From Providencia rettgeri (GTDB lineage: Bacteria > Pseudomonadota > Gammaproteobacteria > Enterobacterales > Enterobacteriaceae), in NCBI RefSeq assembly GCF_023205015.1, contig NZ_CP096258.1, forward strand, positions 2,852,001-2,916,000: 64,000 nucleotides of DNA. Reading direction: 5' to 3'. Below are positions 54,768-63,818 of this stretch, in pieces. The notes under the pieces were generated by a model. The model was not told the DNA's origin. It made no database searches and saw only the letters and a program-made list of their open reading frames with translations. The first letter of the stretch is position 1. The number at the start of each line of letters is the position of its first letter. The position numbers and the translations under genes were made by a program.

Positions 54768-55394
54768 ATGATAAAAATCGCGTTAGTTGATGACCACATC
54801 GTTGTGCGTTCTGGTTTTGCACAACTTTTGACACTTGAACCTGATATTTCGGTTATCGGGCAATATGCCAGTGCTCAAGACGCTTGGCCTAATTTGCTTA
54901 ATTTAGACATTGATGTCGCCATCATGGATATTTCAATGCCAGATGAAAACGGTTTACAGCTTTTATCACGGTTACGCCAAAAAAAACCTGATTTTCGCAC
55001 CATTATCTTGAGCATTTATGATACCCCAGCCTTTGTACAAAGCGCATTGGATGCAGGTGCAAGCGCTTATTTAACAAAACGTTGTGGCCCTGAAGAATTA
55101 GTCCAAGCCGTTCGCTCAGTGCACCAAGGCGGCTGCTACCTATGCGCCGATGCTATGCGAGCGCTACGCCATTCACCACAACAGCAAAAAAGCCTACAGG
55201 AATTGACGCCCCGAGAACGGGAAGTGTTTGATTTATTAGTCGCTGGCTTTAGTGTAAAGGTTATCGCAGAGCAACTTGAACTAAGCCATAAAACTGTGCA
55301 TGTGCATCGCGCAAATATTTTAGGCAAATTACAATGCGAAAATACCATCGACCTTGTTCATTACGCGTTAGAGCATAACCTAATTTCAAGGTAA
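54768..55394 (+). CDS. uhpA: Response regulator UhpA-like
   Basis: The 208-residue NarL-type regulator has a receiver domain with Asp54 (VAIMDISMPDENGLQLL) and a LuxR-type HTH near the C-terminus (LTPREREVFDLLVAGFSVKVIAEQLELSHKTVHVHRANIL). VRSGFAQLL, KRCGPEELV and HKTVHVHRAN are characteristic of UhpA, the activator of sugar-phosphate uptake genes in response to external glucose-6-phosphate. The ATG at 54768 lacks a clear ribosome site. The 180 bases before it contain no gene and should hold the operon promoter. It lies 7 bases upstream of uhpB. Confidence 0.88.
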   Translation: MIKIALVDDHIVVRSGFAQLLTLEPDISVIGQYASAQDAWPNLLNLDIDVAIMDISMPDENGLQLLSRLRQKKPDFRTIILSIYDTPAFVQSALDAGASAYLTKRCGPEELVQAVRSVHQGGCYLCADAMRALRHSPQQQKSLQELTPREREVFDLLVAGFSVKVIAEQLELSHKTVHVHRANILGKLQCENTIDLVHYALEHNLISR

Positions 55395-55401
55395 TTCAGG
55401 C

Positions 55402-56928
55402 ATGAATAAAAGCTTACGGTTAACGCTACAATCCATCTTTTTATTTTTTACCTACTCCCTGTTATGGATTGGGTTGTGGATCATCGGCTTTTATTTAAGT
55501 CAAAACAGTTTTCAAGCCACTTTGTTTCTACCACAAGGCTTGCGTCTAGCTTTGATGATTATCCTTTGGCGGCGCTACTGGCCAACACTGCTACTTAGCG
55601 AAGGAATATTAAATTTTTGGTTATCATCAGAGCAACTGCTCTTCCAGCCAGTTTTACTGTTATCCCCATTATTAAGTCTTGGTGTTGCTTTCGTCATTCA
55701 AAACATCTGGTGGCGCTATACGTTATATTGGCAACGATTATTATTATTACTCGCTGGTGTTGCCGCAAATAGCGTATTACATGCTTTATTATTCAGTGGA
55801 TTATCATCTTATTCCATTAGTCAATTATTCCTAACAACATTCACTGGAGGAATACTCCTATCTCCTTTTGTTTATCTCATTTATGAGTATCTCCACGAGC
55901 AGCACTACCAAATGCTCCTTGATTATGGAACGCCAGATAAACAATTACGAACCTCTTTAATAGTTTGGTGTTTTCTATTCTGTGTCGTCGGGTTGAGTGC
56001 CCAAGTCTTTTTTGCCCCCGAAATTGAGCGGTTAATTGTCCTACTCGTCTTTATTCCTAATGTTTTTATGGCTTACCGCTATGGTTGGCAAGGGGGCGTA
56101 CTTTCTGCATTATTAGGCAGTTTAATTATTACTTTTGCACGACAATTTCACGGTGCCTTTGTTGATTTAGAAGAGCTAGAAATGTTTCTCAGTTCCCAAG
56201 CCTTAATTGGCATTGGGCTTGGGATAGCAATTAGCCGACAAAAACAACTGGCGAGTAACCTACAGCGCTATCGACAACGCTTAGAGCAAGAGCTAAAAGC
56301 GCGACGCGACTTAATGTTACAACTCGTTCATACCGAGGAAGATATCAAAAAAGCGATTGCTCGCGAGTTGCATGATGAAATTGGGCAAAATATTACTGCC
56401 ATCCAAATTCAGTCAATGCTAGTGAAAAAAACAGCGTCTGACGACATCAGCCACCAAGCAGCAAGTCAAATAAATGAACTGGCTCAGCAAATTCACCAAT
56501 CTACGCGGCAATTATTGCGCCAATTGCGCCCTCCCGTATTGGATGAAATGTCCCTTGAAAATGCACTTAAGCACTTAATTACTGAATTTTCTTTTCCACA
56601 GAATAATATTCAATGTCACTTTCATTATGGCTTACAAGAAACGCCGATCAATGAAACGGTTTTATTTACACTTTATCGCCTCGTCCAAGAATTACTTAAC
56701 AATATCAGTAAACATGCAAGAGCCACACAAATTCACATATCTCTCAAGCAAATAGGTGACTCGATCCAGCTAGTTGTTGATGACAATGGCGTTGGCATTC
56801 CATTTAGCAAACGCACGAGTGGCTTTGGTTTGCGCGGTATTGAGGAGCGAGTTCGAGCCTTAGGCGGTGACTGGACATTGACCACACAAAACGGAACACA
56901 AATAAGTGTTAACTTGCCCACATTTTGA
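55402..56928 (+). CDS. uhpB: Sensor kinase UhpB-like
   Basis: The 508-residue membrane kinase (500 in E. coli) has about eight transmembrane helices in its N-terminal MASE1-type half. The dimerisation/phospho-acceptor domain follows, with His324 in AIARELHDEIGQNITAIQIQ (HisKA_3 family), then the HATPase with LVQELLNNISKHA and DDNGVGIP and GFGLRGIEERVRALGG. It works with UhpC, which detects external hexose phosphate. A 106-base gap before uhpC contains a 17-base palindrome. Confidence 0.9.
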   Translation: MNKSLRLTLQSIFLFFTYSLLWIGLWIIGFYLSQNSFQATLFLPQGLRLALMIILWRRYWPTLLLSEGILNFWLSSEQLLFQPVLLLSPLLSLGVAFVIQNIWWRYTLYWQRLLLLLAGVAANSVLHALLFSGLSSYSISQLFLTTFTGGILLSPFVYLIYEYLHEQHYQMLLDYGTPDKQLRTSLIVWCFLFCVVGLSAQVFFAPEIERLIVLLVFIPNVFMAYRYGWQGGVLSALLGSLIITFARQFHGAFVDLEELEMFLSSQALIGIGLGIAISRQKQLASNLQRYRQRLEQELKARRDLMLQLVHTEEDIKKAIARELHDEIGQNITAIQIQSMLVKKTASDDISHQAASQINELAQQIHQSTRQLLRQLRPPVLDEMSLENALKHLITEFSFPQNNIQCHFHYGLQETPINETVLFTLYRLVQELLNNISKHARATQIHISLKQIGDSIQLVVDDNGVGIPFSKRTSGFGLRGIEERVRALGGDWTLTTQNGTQISVNLPTF

Positions 56929-56945
56929 GATAAAACATCGCAAAA

Positions 56946-56962
56946 CTAGGAATAATTCCTAG
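56946..56962. promoter_or_regulatory. Palindrome upstream of uhpC
   Basis: CTAGGAATAATTCCTAG is a perfect 17-base palindrome (8-bp arms around one A). It lies 73 bases upstream of the uhpC start in the only sizeable gap before the transporter part of the operon. It may be an operator or part of a second promoter; no clear -35/-10 pair is visible. Confidence 0.3.
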
Positions 56963-57034
56963 TCCCCTAATACCTTCTCTCATCCTTTTTGTTAAAAACT
57001 TGATTACATTTCGCCTAACAAGAGAAACCGCCCT

Positions 57035-58360
57035 ATGACAGGTAAAGACACCTTGAGTCTGGATAACACGTATCGTTTTTGGCGTCGCCGCTTAATGCTA
57101 TCAATGATTATTGGTTATGCCACTTTTTACCTTACGCGAAAGAGTTTTAACTTCGTGATGCCTGTCATGCAAAACGAGCTGTTTCTCGATAAAAGCGATA
57201 TTGGCTGGATTGCGACGGCATTTTATTTAACCTACGGTATTTCTAAGTTTTTATCGGGCATTTTCCACGATATCACCGGATACCGTTGGTTTATGGGTGT
57301 CGGCTTAGTGATGACAGGGCTACTCAATATTATTTTTGCCTATTGCTTATCGTTTCCGGCGTTATTGATCGTATGGACACTAAATGGCTTTTTTCAAGGC
57401 TGGGGCTGGCCACCTTGCGCACGCATTCTAACGCACTGGTATTCACGCAATGAGCGTGGTTTTTGGTGGGGGCTGTGGAATATTTCCATCAACCTAGGGG
57501 GGATGTCACTACCCTTGCTGACGGCGTTATTGGCAACCCAATACAGCTGGCAAATGGCATTAATTGTCCCTGGCGTTATTGGAGTCATCATTGGGTTATG
57601 GCTGTGCCGCCAATTACGTGGCACACCACAAGAAGAACAGCTTCCAAGCGTGGGGCAATGGCGACAAGATGTGTTGGAGTTGCGCCAAGAGCGTTTGTCC
57701 CCTCCCATGCCGATGTTAACGATTTTAAAAGAAGCCATTATTTTTAACCGTATGATTTGGTTGCTGGGTTTCTCCTATATTTTGGTTTATCTCATTCGCA
57801 TGGCGATAAACGATTGGGGAAATTTATGGTTAACAGAAAGACATGGCACTAACTTACTCAGTGCCAATGCCACATTATCGTTATTTGAATTGGGGGGATT
57901 ATTAGGTGCTCTCTGCTCGGGTTGGGGCTCTGATATCCTATTTCGTGGCCAACGAGCACCTATGATCCTGCTGTTTTCATTGGGCCTTTGTGTTTCAGTC
58001 AGTGCCTTATGGTTAACGCCAATTCATCACTACGCTTTATTGGCTGTATGTTTCTTTGCTATCGGATTTTTTGTTTTTGGCCCCCAAATGTTAATCGGTC
58101 TAGCTGCAACAGAATATTGTCATAAAAAAGCAGCTGGAGCGGTAACGGGCTATCTGGGTTTGTATGCCTATTTAGGCGCTGCAATCGCAGGATGGCCGCT
58201 CTCTCAAGTCATTGCACACTATGGTTGGTCAGGAATGTTTTCTTTACTAACGAGTGCCGCGGCTTTGATGGGATTACTGCTAATGCCACTTTTGATTGCC
58301 AATGTCAGCAAACGAGAGCATTTAGCAGGCACTGTTTCACCCTCTGATAATAAAACCTGA
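57035..58360 (+). CDS. uhpC: MFS sugar-phosphate sensor UhpC-like
   Basis: The 441-residue major facilitator protein of the organophosphate:phosphate antiporter family (12 transmembrane helices) closely resembles UhpC of E. coli (439): GYATFYLTRKSFNFVMPVMQNEL, GISKFLSGIFHDITGYRWFMG, LNGFFQGWGWPPCARILTHWYS, FGPQMLIGLAATEYCHKKAAGAV. In the Uhp system UhpC is a receptor, not the main importer. No uhpT follows, so a residual transport role is possible. It is 14 bases upstream of the binding-protein gene, hence probably co-transcribed with it. Confidence 0.85.
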   Translation: MTGKDTLSLDNTYRFWRRRLMLSMIIGYATFYLTRKSFNFVMPVMQNELFLDKSDIGWIATAFYLTYGISKFLSGIFHDITGYRWFMGVGLVMTGLLNIIFAYCLSFPALLIVWTLNGFFQGWGWPPCARILTHWYSRNERGFWWGLWNISINLGGMSLPLLTALLATQYSWQMALIVPGVIGVIIGLWLCRQLRGTPQEEQLPSVGQWRQDVLELRQERLSPPMPMLTILKEAIIFNRMIWLLGFSYILVYLIRMAINDWGNLWLTERHGTNLLSANATLSLFELGGLLGALCSGWGSDILFRGQRAPMILLFSLGLCVSVSALWLTPIHHYALLAVCFFAIGFFVFGPQMLIGLAATEYCHKKAAGAVTGYLGLYAYLGAAIAGWPLSQVIAHYGWSGMFSLLTSAAALMGLLLMPLLIANVSKREHLAGTVSPSDNKT

Positions 58361-58374
58361 ATAAAGGACTGACA

Positions 58375-59406
58375 ATGAAACTGAAAACTCTCTCTACGCT
58401 TATCGCTGCGGGTTTATCCCTAGCGGCTATTTCTACCACTGCAAATGCGGCAGGCCGTTTAGTTGTCTACTGTAGCGCCACTAACGCCATGTGTGAAACG
58501 GAAACACAAGCTTTTGCTAAGAAATACGATGTTAAAACCACGTTTGTCCGTAACGGTTCTGGCAGTACTTTAGCCAAAATTGAAGCAGAAAAACGTAACC
58601 CACAGGCTGACGTGTGGTATGGCGGTACATTAGACCCACATTCACTAGCTGGGGAAATGGATTTACTTGAGCCATACAAGTCGCCAAATCTGTCTGAGAT
58701 CATGCCGCAGTTCCAAGACCCTGCAAAACGTAAAGGCAACTACTCTTCCGCTGTTTACATCGGTATTTTAGGTTTCGGTGTCAATAAAGATCGCTTAAAA
58801 GAGAAAGGCTTACCCATTCCAACTTGCTGGAAAGATTTAACTAAGCCTGAATATAAAGGCGAAATTCAAATTGCAGACCCACAAAGTTCAGGAACTGCTT
58901 ATACCGCATTAGCTACTTTCGACCAATTATGGGGAAATGAGCAAGCCTTTGATTATCTAAAGAAATTAAACTCAAACATCTCTCAATATACTAAGTCAGG
59001 TATTGCCCCGGCACGTAATGCGGCTCGTGGTGAGTCGGCAATTGGTATTGGCTTCTTACATGATTATTCATTAGAAGTGGAAAACGGTGCGCCATTAGAG
59101 CTTATCGCTCCATGCGAAGGTACTGGCTATGAAATCGGCGGGATCAGTATTCTGAAAAATGCACGAAATATGGATAACGCGAAACTGTTCGTTGATTTTG
59201 TCTTATCGAAAGAAGCTCAAGAGCTGAGCTGGAAAGAGGGTAAATCTTACCAAATCTTAACCAACACAACGGCGGAGTCCTCGCCTATTTCATTAAAACT
59301 CAATGAGTTGAACCTAATTAATTACGATATGGATAAGTACGGAGATGCTGACGTCCGTAAGGATCTTATCAATAAATGGGTTACCGAAGTCAAAATGAGC
59401 AAATAG
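58375..59406 (+). CDS. afuA: AfuA-like periplasmic sugar-phosphate binding protein
   Basis: The 343-residue protein has a signal peptide cleaved after ANA (residue 25). It belongs to the family first named as ferric binding proteins; the consecutive Tyr pair that binds iron in FbpA is absent. A His-Asp pair (229-230) and Glu253 fall where sugar-phosphate contacts are found in AfuA as I recall it. AfuA of Actinobacillus binds glucose-6-phosphate, fructose-6-phosphate and sedoheptulose-7-phosphate. Its operon with uhpABC supports a hexose-phosphate ligand. A GC-rich hairpin follows its stop. Confidence 0.82.
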   Translation: MKLKTLSTLIAAGLSLAAISTTANAAGRLVVYCSATNAMCETETQAFAKKYDVKTTFVRNGSGSTLAKIEAEKRNPQADVWYGGTLDPHSLAGEMDLLEPYKSPNLSEIMPQFQDPAKRKGNYSSAVYIGILGFGVNKDRLKEKGLPIPTCWKDLTKPEYKGEIQIADPQSSGTAYTALATFDQLWGNEQAFDYLKKLNSNISQYTKSGIAPARNAARGESAIGIGFLHDYSLEVENGAPLELIAPCEGTGYEIGGISILKNARNMDNAKLFVDFVLSKEAQELSWKEGKSYQILTNTTAESSPISLKLNELNLINYDMDKYGDADVRKDLINKWVTEVKMSK

Positions 59407-59412
59407 CCATTA

Positions 59413-59436
59413 AGTGCGGCGTTCAGGCGCCGCACT
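59413..59436 (+). repeat. Intercistronic hairpin between afuA and afuB
   Basis: A 9-bp perfect GC-rich stem (AGTGCGGCG 59413-59421 with CGCCGCACT 59428-59436) begins six bases past the afuA stop. There is no T run, so it is likely an RNA-stabilising structure that raises binding protein over membrane subunits rather than a full terminator. Confidence 0.6.
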
Positions 59437-59561
59437 GGGCACTTACTTAACTAAAATAAAAAATTAATTTAATTAAGCTTCGAGTTATGCGTATTGTTAT
59501 GGTGTGGCAGAGTGAAACCCACTCCGTAACAATGCAAAATATGACGAGCTTAGGGGGAACT

Positions 59562-61640
59562 ATGTCTCAAACCCTAACCTTATCGACCCCAACCAAAAAG
59601 GATAGTATCTTTTTTTGGCTGCTGATTGCTTGGCTAGGTTTCGCACTACTACCTTCTTGGAGCCTAGATTATGGCGTACTTGATTCAACACAAGACGAAA
59701 TCATAGCGGCCTATGGTTGGAGTAGCCTAAACATTAGCTGGCTTTGGTATTTATTACCTTCCATTTTATTTATTCGCCCGTTAACACCAGCGGATCGTTA
59801 TCACAAAACACGCCATTACTTTGATATTAGCGTAGCTGTTATCACCGCCGCACTGGTGATCTTAACCTCCTACTTTGAAGGAAAAGGGTTAGGTTACTCC
59901 GCTATTGTGCTATTTATCGCCTTGGGAATGGTGATGACATTGGCGTTAACTCGCCTTGAATGGCTCGGTGGAGACCAGTTTGTTATTGGCTCACTGATCA
60001 CCGTCGTTGCGTTGATAACCCTGTTTATTGTGTTCCCAAGTGTCGCTATTTTCATTCCGATGTTTACGGATGGAAATGGCGACTTTGCGCCATTCGCCTT
60101 TGTGGCAATTTTGACACAATCTCATATTGTCCAAGTTATTATTAACTCAGTATTTTTATCGTTAGCGGTAGGGGCTGGCTGTACCTTCTTTGGCTTAATT
60201 TTAGCCATTTATACCACGCGTATTGCTAAACGCTCTGCGATTATTGGCCGTGTTTTTTCGATTTTGCCTATCGTCACTCCACCATTTGTCGTTGGTCTCG
60301 GAGTCACCTTAATGATGGGGCGCTCAGGGTATATTACTGAATTCCTTGCGGCCTATATGGGCCTTGAAAATACCAACTGGCTGTATGGCTTTACAGGCAT
60401 TTGGTTAGCGCAAGTTCTCGCCTTCACACCAATGTCATTCATGATTTTAGATGGTGCGATTAAAACCATTCACCCATCTTTAGAAGAAGCGTCTTATACT
60501 TTACGAGCCAACCGCTACCAGACATTCTTCAATGTATTTATGCCATTACTGAAACCTGCTTTGGCAAACGCATTTTTAATCGTTATCGTGCAATCATTGG
60601 CTGACTTTAGTAATCCGCTGGTTTTAGGCGGTAACTTCGACGTACTCGCAACGCAAATTTACTTCTATATCACCGGTTCACAGCTGGACTATCAAGCCGC
60701 TAGTACCTTGGGTGCGTCACTATTAGTGTTCTCATTATTAGTATTCTGCGTTCAGTATATGTGGATAGGCAAACGCTCCTACGTCACCGTGTCAGGGAAA
60801 TCTTACCGTGGTGATGTCCAGCCGTTACCAACGTCATTAATTGCCACTGTAACAACGTTTTTAGCCATTTGGGTTGCATTTAACGTCTTGTTATACGGCA
60901 GTATTTTCTACGGCAGTTTCACTGTTAACTGGGGCGTTGACTACACCTTAACCTTTGATAACTTTATTAAATTATTTGGTCAAGGCATGAGCGATGGGGC
61001 ATGGCCGTCATTGTTGGATACCCTTCTGTACGCGGGTATTGCCGCACCTATTACTGCGATCCTTGGTTTACTGATTGCCTATATCGTGGTTCGCCAAGAC
61101 TTCCGCGGTAAAAAGACCATCGAATTCACGACGATGCTGTGCTTTGCGGTTCCGGGTACCGTGGCAGGTGTGTCATACATTTTAGCCTTTAACGACTCAC
61201 CGTTCTATTTAACGGGAACAGCCGCTATCGTTATTATTTCGATGACTATGCGAAATGTTCCTGTCGGGATCCGTGCGGGTATCGCAGGTTTAGGCCAAAT
61301 TGATAAATCATTGGATGAAGCGTCACTCAGCTTACGAGCGGGTTCAATGCGTACCATCTTCTTTATCCTATTGCCATTGCTGCGCCCAGCTATTCTCTCG
61401 GCCCTGATTTATAGCTTTGTCCGTGCAATCACCACGGTCAGTGCGATTGTGTTCTTGGTTACACCAGATACTCGCGTCGCAACGGCCTATATCTTAAACC
61501 GTGTCGAAGACGGTGAATATGGCGTTGCCATTGCCTATGGCTCAATCCTGATTGTCGTAATGTTGGCAATTATTTTCTTATTTGACTATTTGATTGGCGA
61601 AGCCCGTGTTTCACGTTCCAAAGCCAAAAATGCAGAGTAA
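59562..61640 (+). CDS. afuB: AfuB-like ABC transporter permease (fused double domain)
   Basis: The 692-residue membrane protein holds two FbpB-like permease domains fused in one chain. Each has the EAA loop motif (HPSLEEASYTLRANRYQTFFNVFMP and IDKSLDEASLSLRAGSMRTIFFILLP, split by the conserved Gly/Arg), which contacts the ATPase. The extra N-terminal helices (about residues 20-150) are typical of AfuB. The ATG at 59562 follows AGGGGG closely and is preferred to the ATG at 59487. The stop overlaps no gene; afuC starts 17 bases on. Confidence 0.85.
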   Translation: MSQTLTLSTPTKKDSIFFWLLIAWLGFALLPSWSLDYGVLDSTQDEIIAAYGWSSLNISWLWYLLPSILFIRPLTPADRYHKTRHYFDISVAVITAALVILTSYFEGKGLGYSAIVLFIALGMVMTLALTRLEWLGGDQFVIGSLITVVALITLFIVFPSVAIFIPMFTDGNGDFAPFAFVAILTQSHIVQVIINSVFLSLAVGAGCTFFGLILAIYTTRIAKRSAIIGRVFSILPIVTPPFVVGLGVTLMMGRSGYITEFLAAYMGLENTNWLYGFTGIWLAQVLAFTPMSFMILDGAIKTIHPSLEEASYTLRANRYQTFFNVFMPLLKPALANAFLIVIVQSLADFSNPLVLGGNFDVLATQIYFYITGSQLDYQAASTLGASLLVFSLLVFCVQYMWIGKRSYVTVSGKSYRGDVQPLPTSLIATVTTFLAIWVAFNVLLYGSIFYGSFTVNWGVDYTLTFDNFIKLFGQGMSDGAWPSLLDTLLYAGIAAPITAILGLLIAYIVVRQDFRGKKTIEFTTMLCFAVPGTVAGVSYILAFNDSPFYLTGTAAIVIISMTMRNVPVGIRAGIAGLGQIDKSLDEASLSLRAGSMRTIFFILLPLLRPAILSALIYSFVRAITTVSAIVFLVTPDTRVATAYILNRVEDGEYGVAIAYGSILIVVMLAIIFLFDYLIGEARVSRSKAKNAE

Positions 61641-61656
61641 TCACGGAGTAACTGAC

Positions 61657-62697
61657 ATGACACAACATCATTTTGTTGAACTAAAAAATGTGACTAAACG
61701 CTTTGGCAACAATACCGTCATCGATGATTTAAGTCTTTCCATTCCGCAAGGTAGCATGGTGACCCTACTCGGCCCATCAGGTTGCGGTAAAACCACCGTA
61801 TTACGCTTAGTGGCTGGTTTAGAAAAACCCACGGAAGGCCGTATGTTTATTGACGGTGAAGATGTAACTGACCGTTCCATTCAACAACGCGATATCTGTA
61901 TGGTTTTCCAATCCTATGCCCTGTTCCCCCATATGTCCTTGGGGGACAACGTGGGTTATGGCTTAAAAATGTTAGGATTACCCAAAGCCGAAATCAAAAA
62001 GCGAGTTGACGAGGCATTAGAATTAGTGGATTTAGCCGGTTTTGCTGACCGTTTCGTCGACCAAATTTCTGGGGGACAGCAACAACGTGTCGCTTTGGCT
62101 CGTGCATTGATCCTTAAACCCAAAGTCCTGTTATTTGATGAGCCATTGAGTAACTTAGATGCAAATTTACGTCGTAGCATGCGTGAAAAAATCCGTGAAT
62201 TACAGCAACAGTTTAATATCACCTCTTTGTATGTTACCCATGACCAAAGCGAGGCCTTTGCGGTGTCGGATATGGTGTTGGTCATGAATAAAGGGAAAAT
62301 CATGCAGCTAGGCTCACCGCAAGAGCTCTACCGCCAGCCAGCTTCAAAATTTATGGCGAGCTTTATGGGCGATGCGAATATTTTCCCTGCAACGCTCAGT
62401 ACGGATTCTGTGGATATTTTCAATTATCGCTTACCACGCCCAGAACAATTTGTGACTGATAAAACCGCAGTGACTGTGGGGGTTCGCCCTGAAGCCATCA
62501 CGCTGAGTTTACAAGGTGAAGACAGCCAACGCTGTACAGTGACTCATGTTGCTTATATGGGGCCTCAATATGAGGTTACTGTTGATTGGCATGATCAATC
62601 AATGTTGCTGCAAATCAATGCCACTCAATTACAACCTTCTGTTGGGGAAAACCTTTATTTGCAGATCCACCCATACGGCATGTTTATTCTTGAGTAA
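61657..62697 (+). CDS. afuC: AfuC-like ABC transporter ATP-binding protein
   Basis: The 346-residue ATPase has Walker A GPSGCGKTT (39-47), Q-loop VFQSYALFPH, signature SGGQQQR (138-144), Walker B LLFDEP (158-163) and a C-terminal TOBE regulatory domain (about 240-346). It powers the AfuB permease. The ATG at 61657 has GGAG eight bases upstream; a longer frame from 61594 would overlap afuB by 47 bases. It is the last gene of the operon. Confidence 0.88.
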   Translation: MTQHHFVELKNVTKRFGNNTVIDDLSLSIPQGSMVTLLGPSGCGKTTVLRLVAGLEKPTEGRMFIDGEDVTDRSIQQRDICMVFQSYALFPHMSLGDNVGYGLKMLGLPKAEIKKRVDEALELVDLAGFADRFVDQISGGQQQRVALARALILKPKVLLFDEPLSNLDANLRRSMREKIRELQQQFNITSLYVTHDQSEAFAVSDMVLVMNKGKIMQLGSPQELYRQPASKFMASFMGDANIFPATLSTDSVDIFNYRLPRPEQFVTDKTAVTVGVRPEAITLSLQGEDSQRCTVTHVAYMGPQYEVTVDWHDQSMLLQINATQLQPSVGENLYLQIHPYGMFILE

Positions 62698-62761
62698 GAT
62701 CCCACTCTTTGAATAATACTAAATGTCATTAGATAACAAGGAAGACTTAGCATTGTGAATA

Positions 62762-62795
62762 ACACATTCCCCTATAAGGGTGGAGGGGGAATGTG
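62762..62795 (+). terminator. Hairpin after afuC, possible terminator
   Basis: CACATTCCCC (62763-62772) pairs with GGGGAATGTG (62786-62795), a perfect 10-bp stem about 65 bases past the afuC stop. The tail (CTTCATAAG) is not T-rich, so termination is uncertain. Confidence 0.5.
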
Positions 62796-62843
62796 CTTCA
62801 TAAGAAAATAATCACTAGAAGCATATTATCGGTGACTTCAATA

Positions 62844-63716
62844 TCAATTTTTATTTTTTTCTGAAAGTACAATTAACATACTTAACAAAATAAATAACAT
62901 ACCGATTATCATCGAAATTGTCATTGACTCATCTAAAAGATAGGATGAAATCATCACACTAATGATTGGTGAAATAAGAATTGAGTATGATGAAAGCTTT
63001 GCGCCACCATACCCTATCATATAATACCAAAGAACATAAACAATCACGCCATTAGCTATCCCTATATAGATAATTGGTATATATACACTCATAAAAAATT
63101 CAGAATGTATATTACTCAATATGTTTAAATCAACATTTAAAAATGGAATTAATAAAACAAGAAAAATAAATGAGACTATATTTTGATAAAATACTTTTGA
63201 AGTTAGATTTGTTTTTATGGTGATTTTTTCAGATAAAATAGTTCCTAGTGCCCACATAAATGCACTTAATAAAATTATCATTTCACCAATACTTATACCA
63301 ACTGGTGATATAAAGATAAAAATACCACTAATGCATAACAAAGATACAAATACTGACTTAGCTTCAATATATTTATTCATTACACCCAATATAACTGTTG
63401 CCATTACTGGCATTGTATAAACAAGTACAGATGCCTTTACCGCTTCTGTATACTTTAACGCCAAACTATTTAATATAGGAACTAAAAAAACATTTAAAAA
63501 ACCAAGTGGGATACTTTTTACAAAATCCCGAAAATTAAACCGACATCGACTAAAAAAGAAAAAAGCAAAACACAAAAAAATAACTGAAATAATTAGTGAG
63601 TAAATTCTAAAAGCCCAGACACCTACTTGGTCAATCGCTAATTTTGATATAGGAAATGCACTCCCCCATATGAATGATATTAAAATAGCACAAAGAAGTA
63701 TTTTAATTTTCTTCAT
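62844..63716 (-). CDS. EamA/DMT-superfamily transporter
   Basis: The 290-residue protein has about ten transmembrane helices in two EamA repeats (SFIWGSAFPISKLAIDQVG at the start, SAFMWALGTILSEKITIK in the middle). It belongs to the drug/metabolite exporter group (RhaT/YdcZ/PecM-like). The substrate is unknown. Codon use is far more AT-rich than in the neighbouring uhp-afu genes, which hints at separate acquisition. The ATG at 63716 has no strong ribosome site visible. Confidence 0.75.
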   Translation of the reverse strand: MKKIKILLCAILISFIWGSAFPISKLAIDQVGVWAFRIYSLIISVIFLCFAFFFFSRCRFNFRDFVKSIPLGFLNVFLVPILNSLALKYTEAVKASVLVYTMPVMATVILGVMNKYIEAKSVFVSLLCISGIFIFISPVGISIGEMIILLSAFMWALGTILSEKITIKTNLTSKVFYQNIVSFIFLVLLIPFLNVDLNILSNIHSEFFMSVYIPIIYIGIANGVIVYVLWYYMIGYGGAKLSSYSILISPIISVMISSYLLDESMTISMIIGMLFILLSMLIVLSEKNKN

Positions 63717-63818
63717 TATACCTCACAACTAATGCTATTCTCTTATTTGTTCTATTAGATGTCACTGTGGAAACGAAATGTGGGATTTTCCTTTTTTTTG
63801 TATCAAAAATTAAAATAT

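Noticed and set aside
58375..62697. Reading the afu genes as a ferric-iron importer
   Set aside because: The older family name suggests iron, but the iron-binding Tyr pair is missing in the binding protein and the operon begins with a hexose-phosphate sensing system; sugar phosphate is the better fit.
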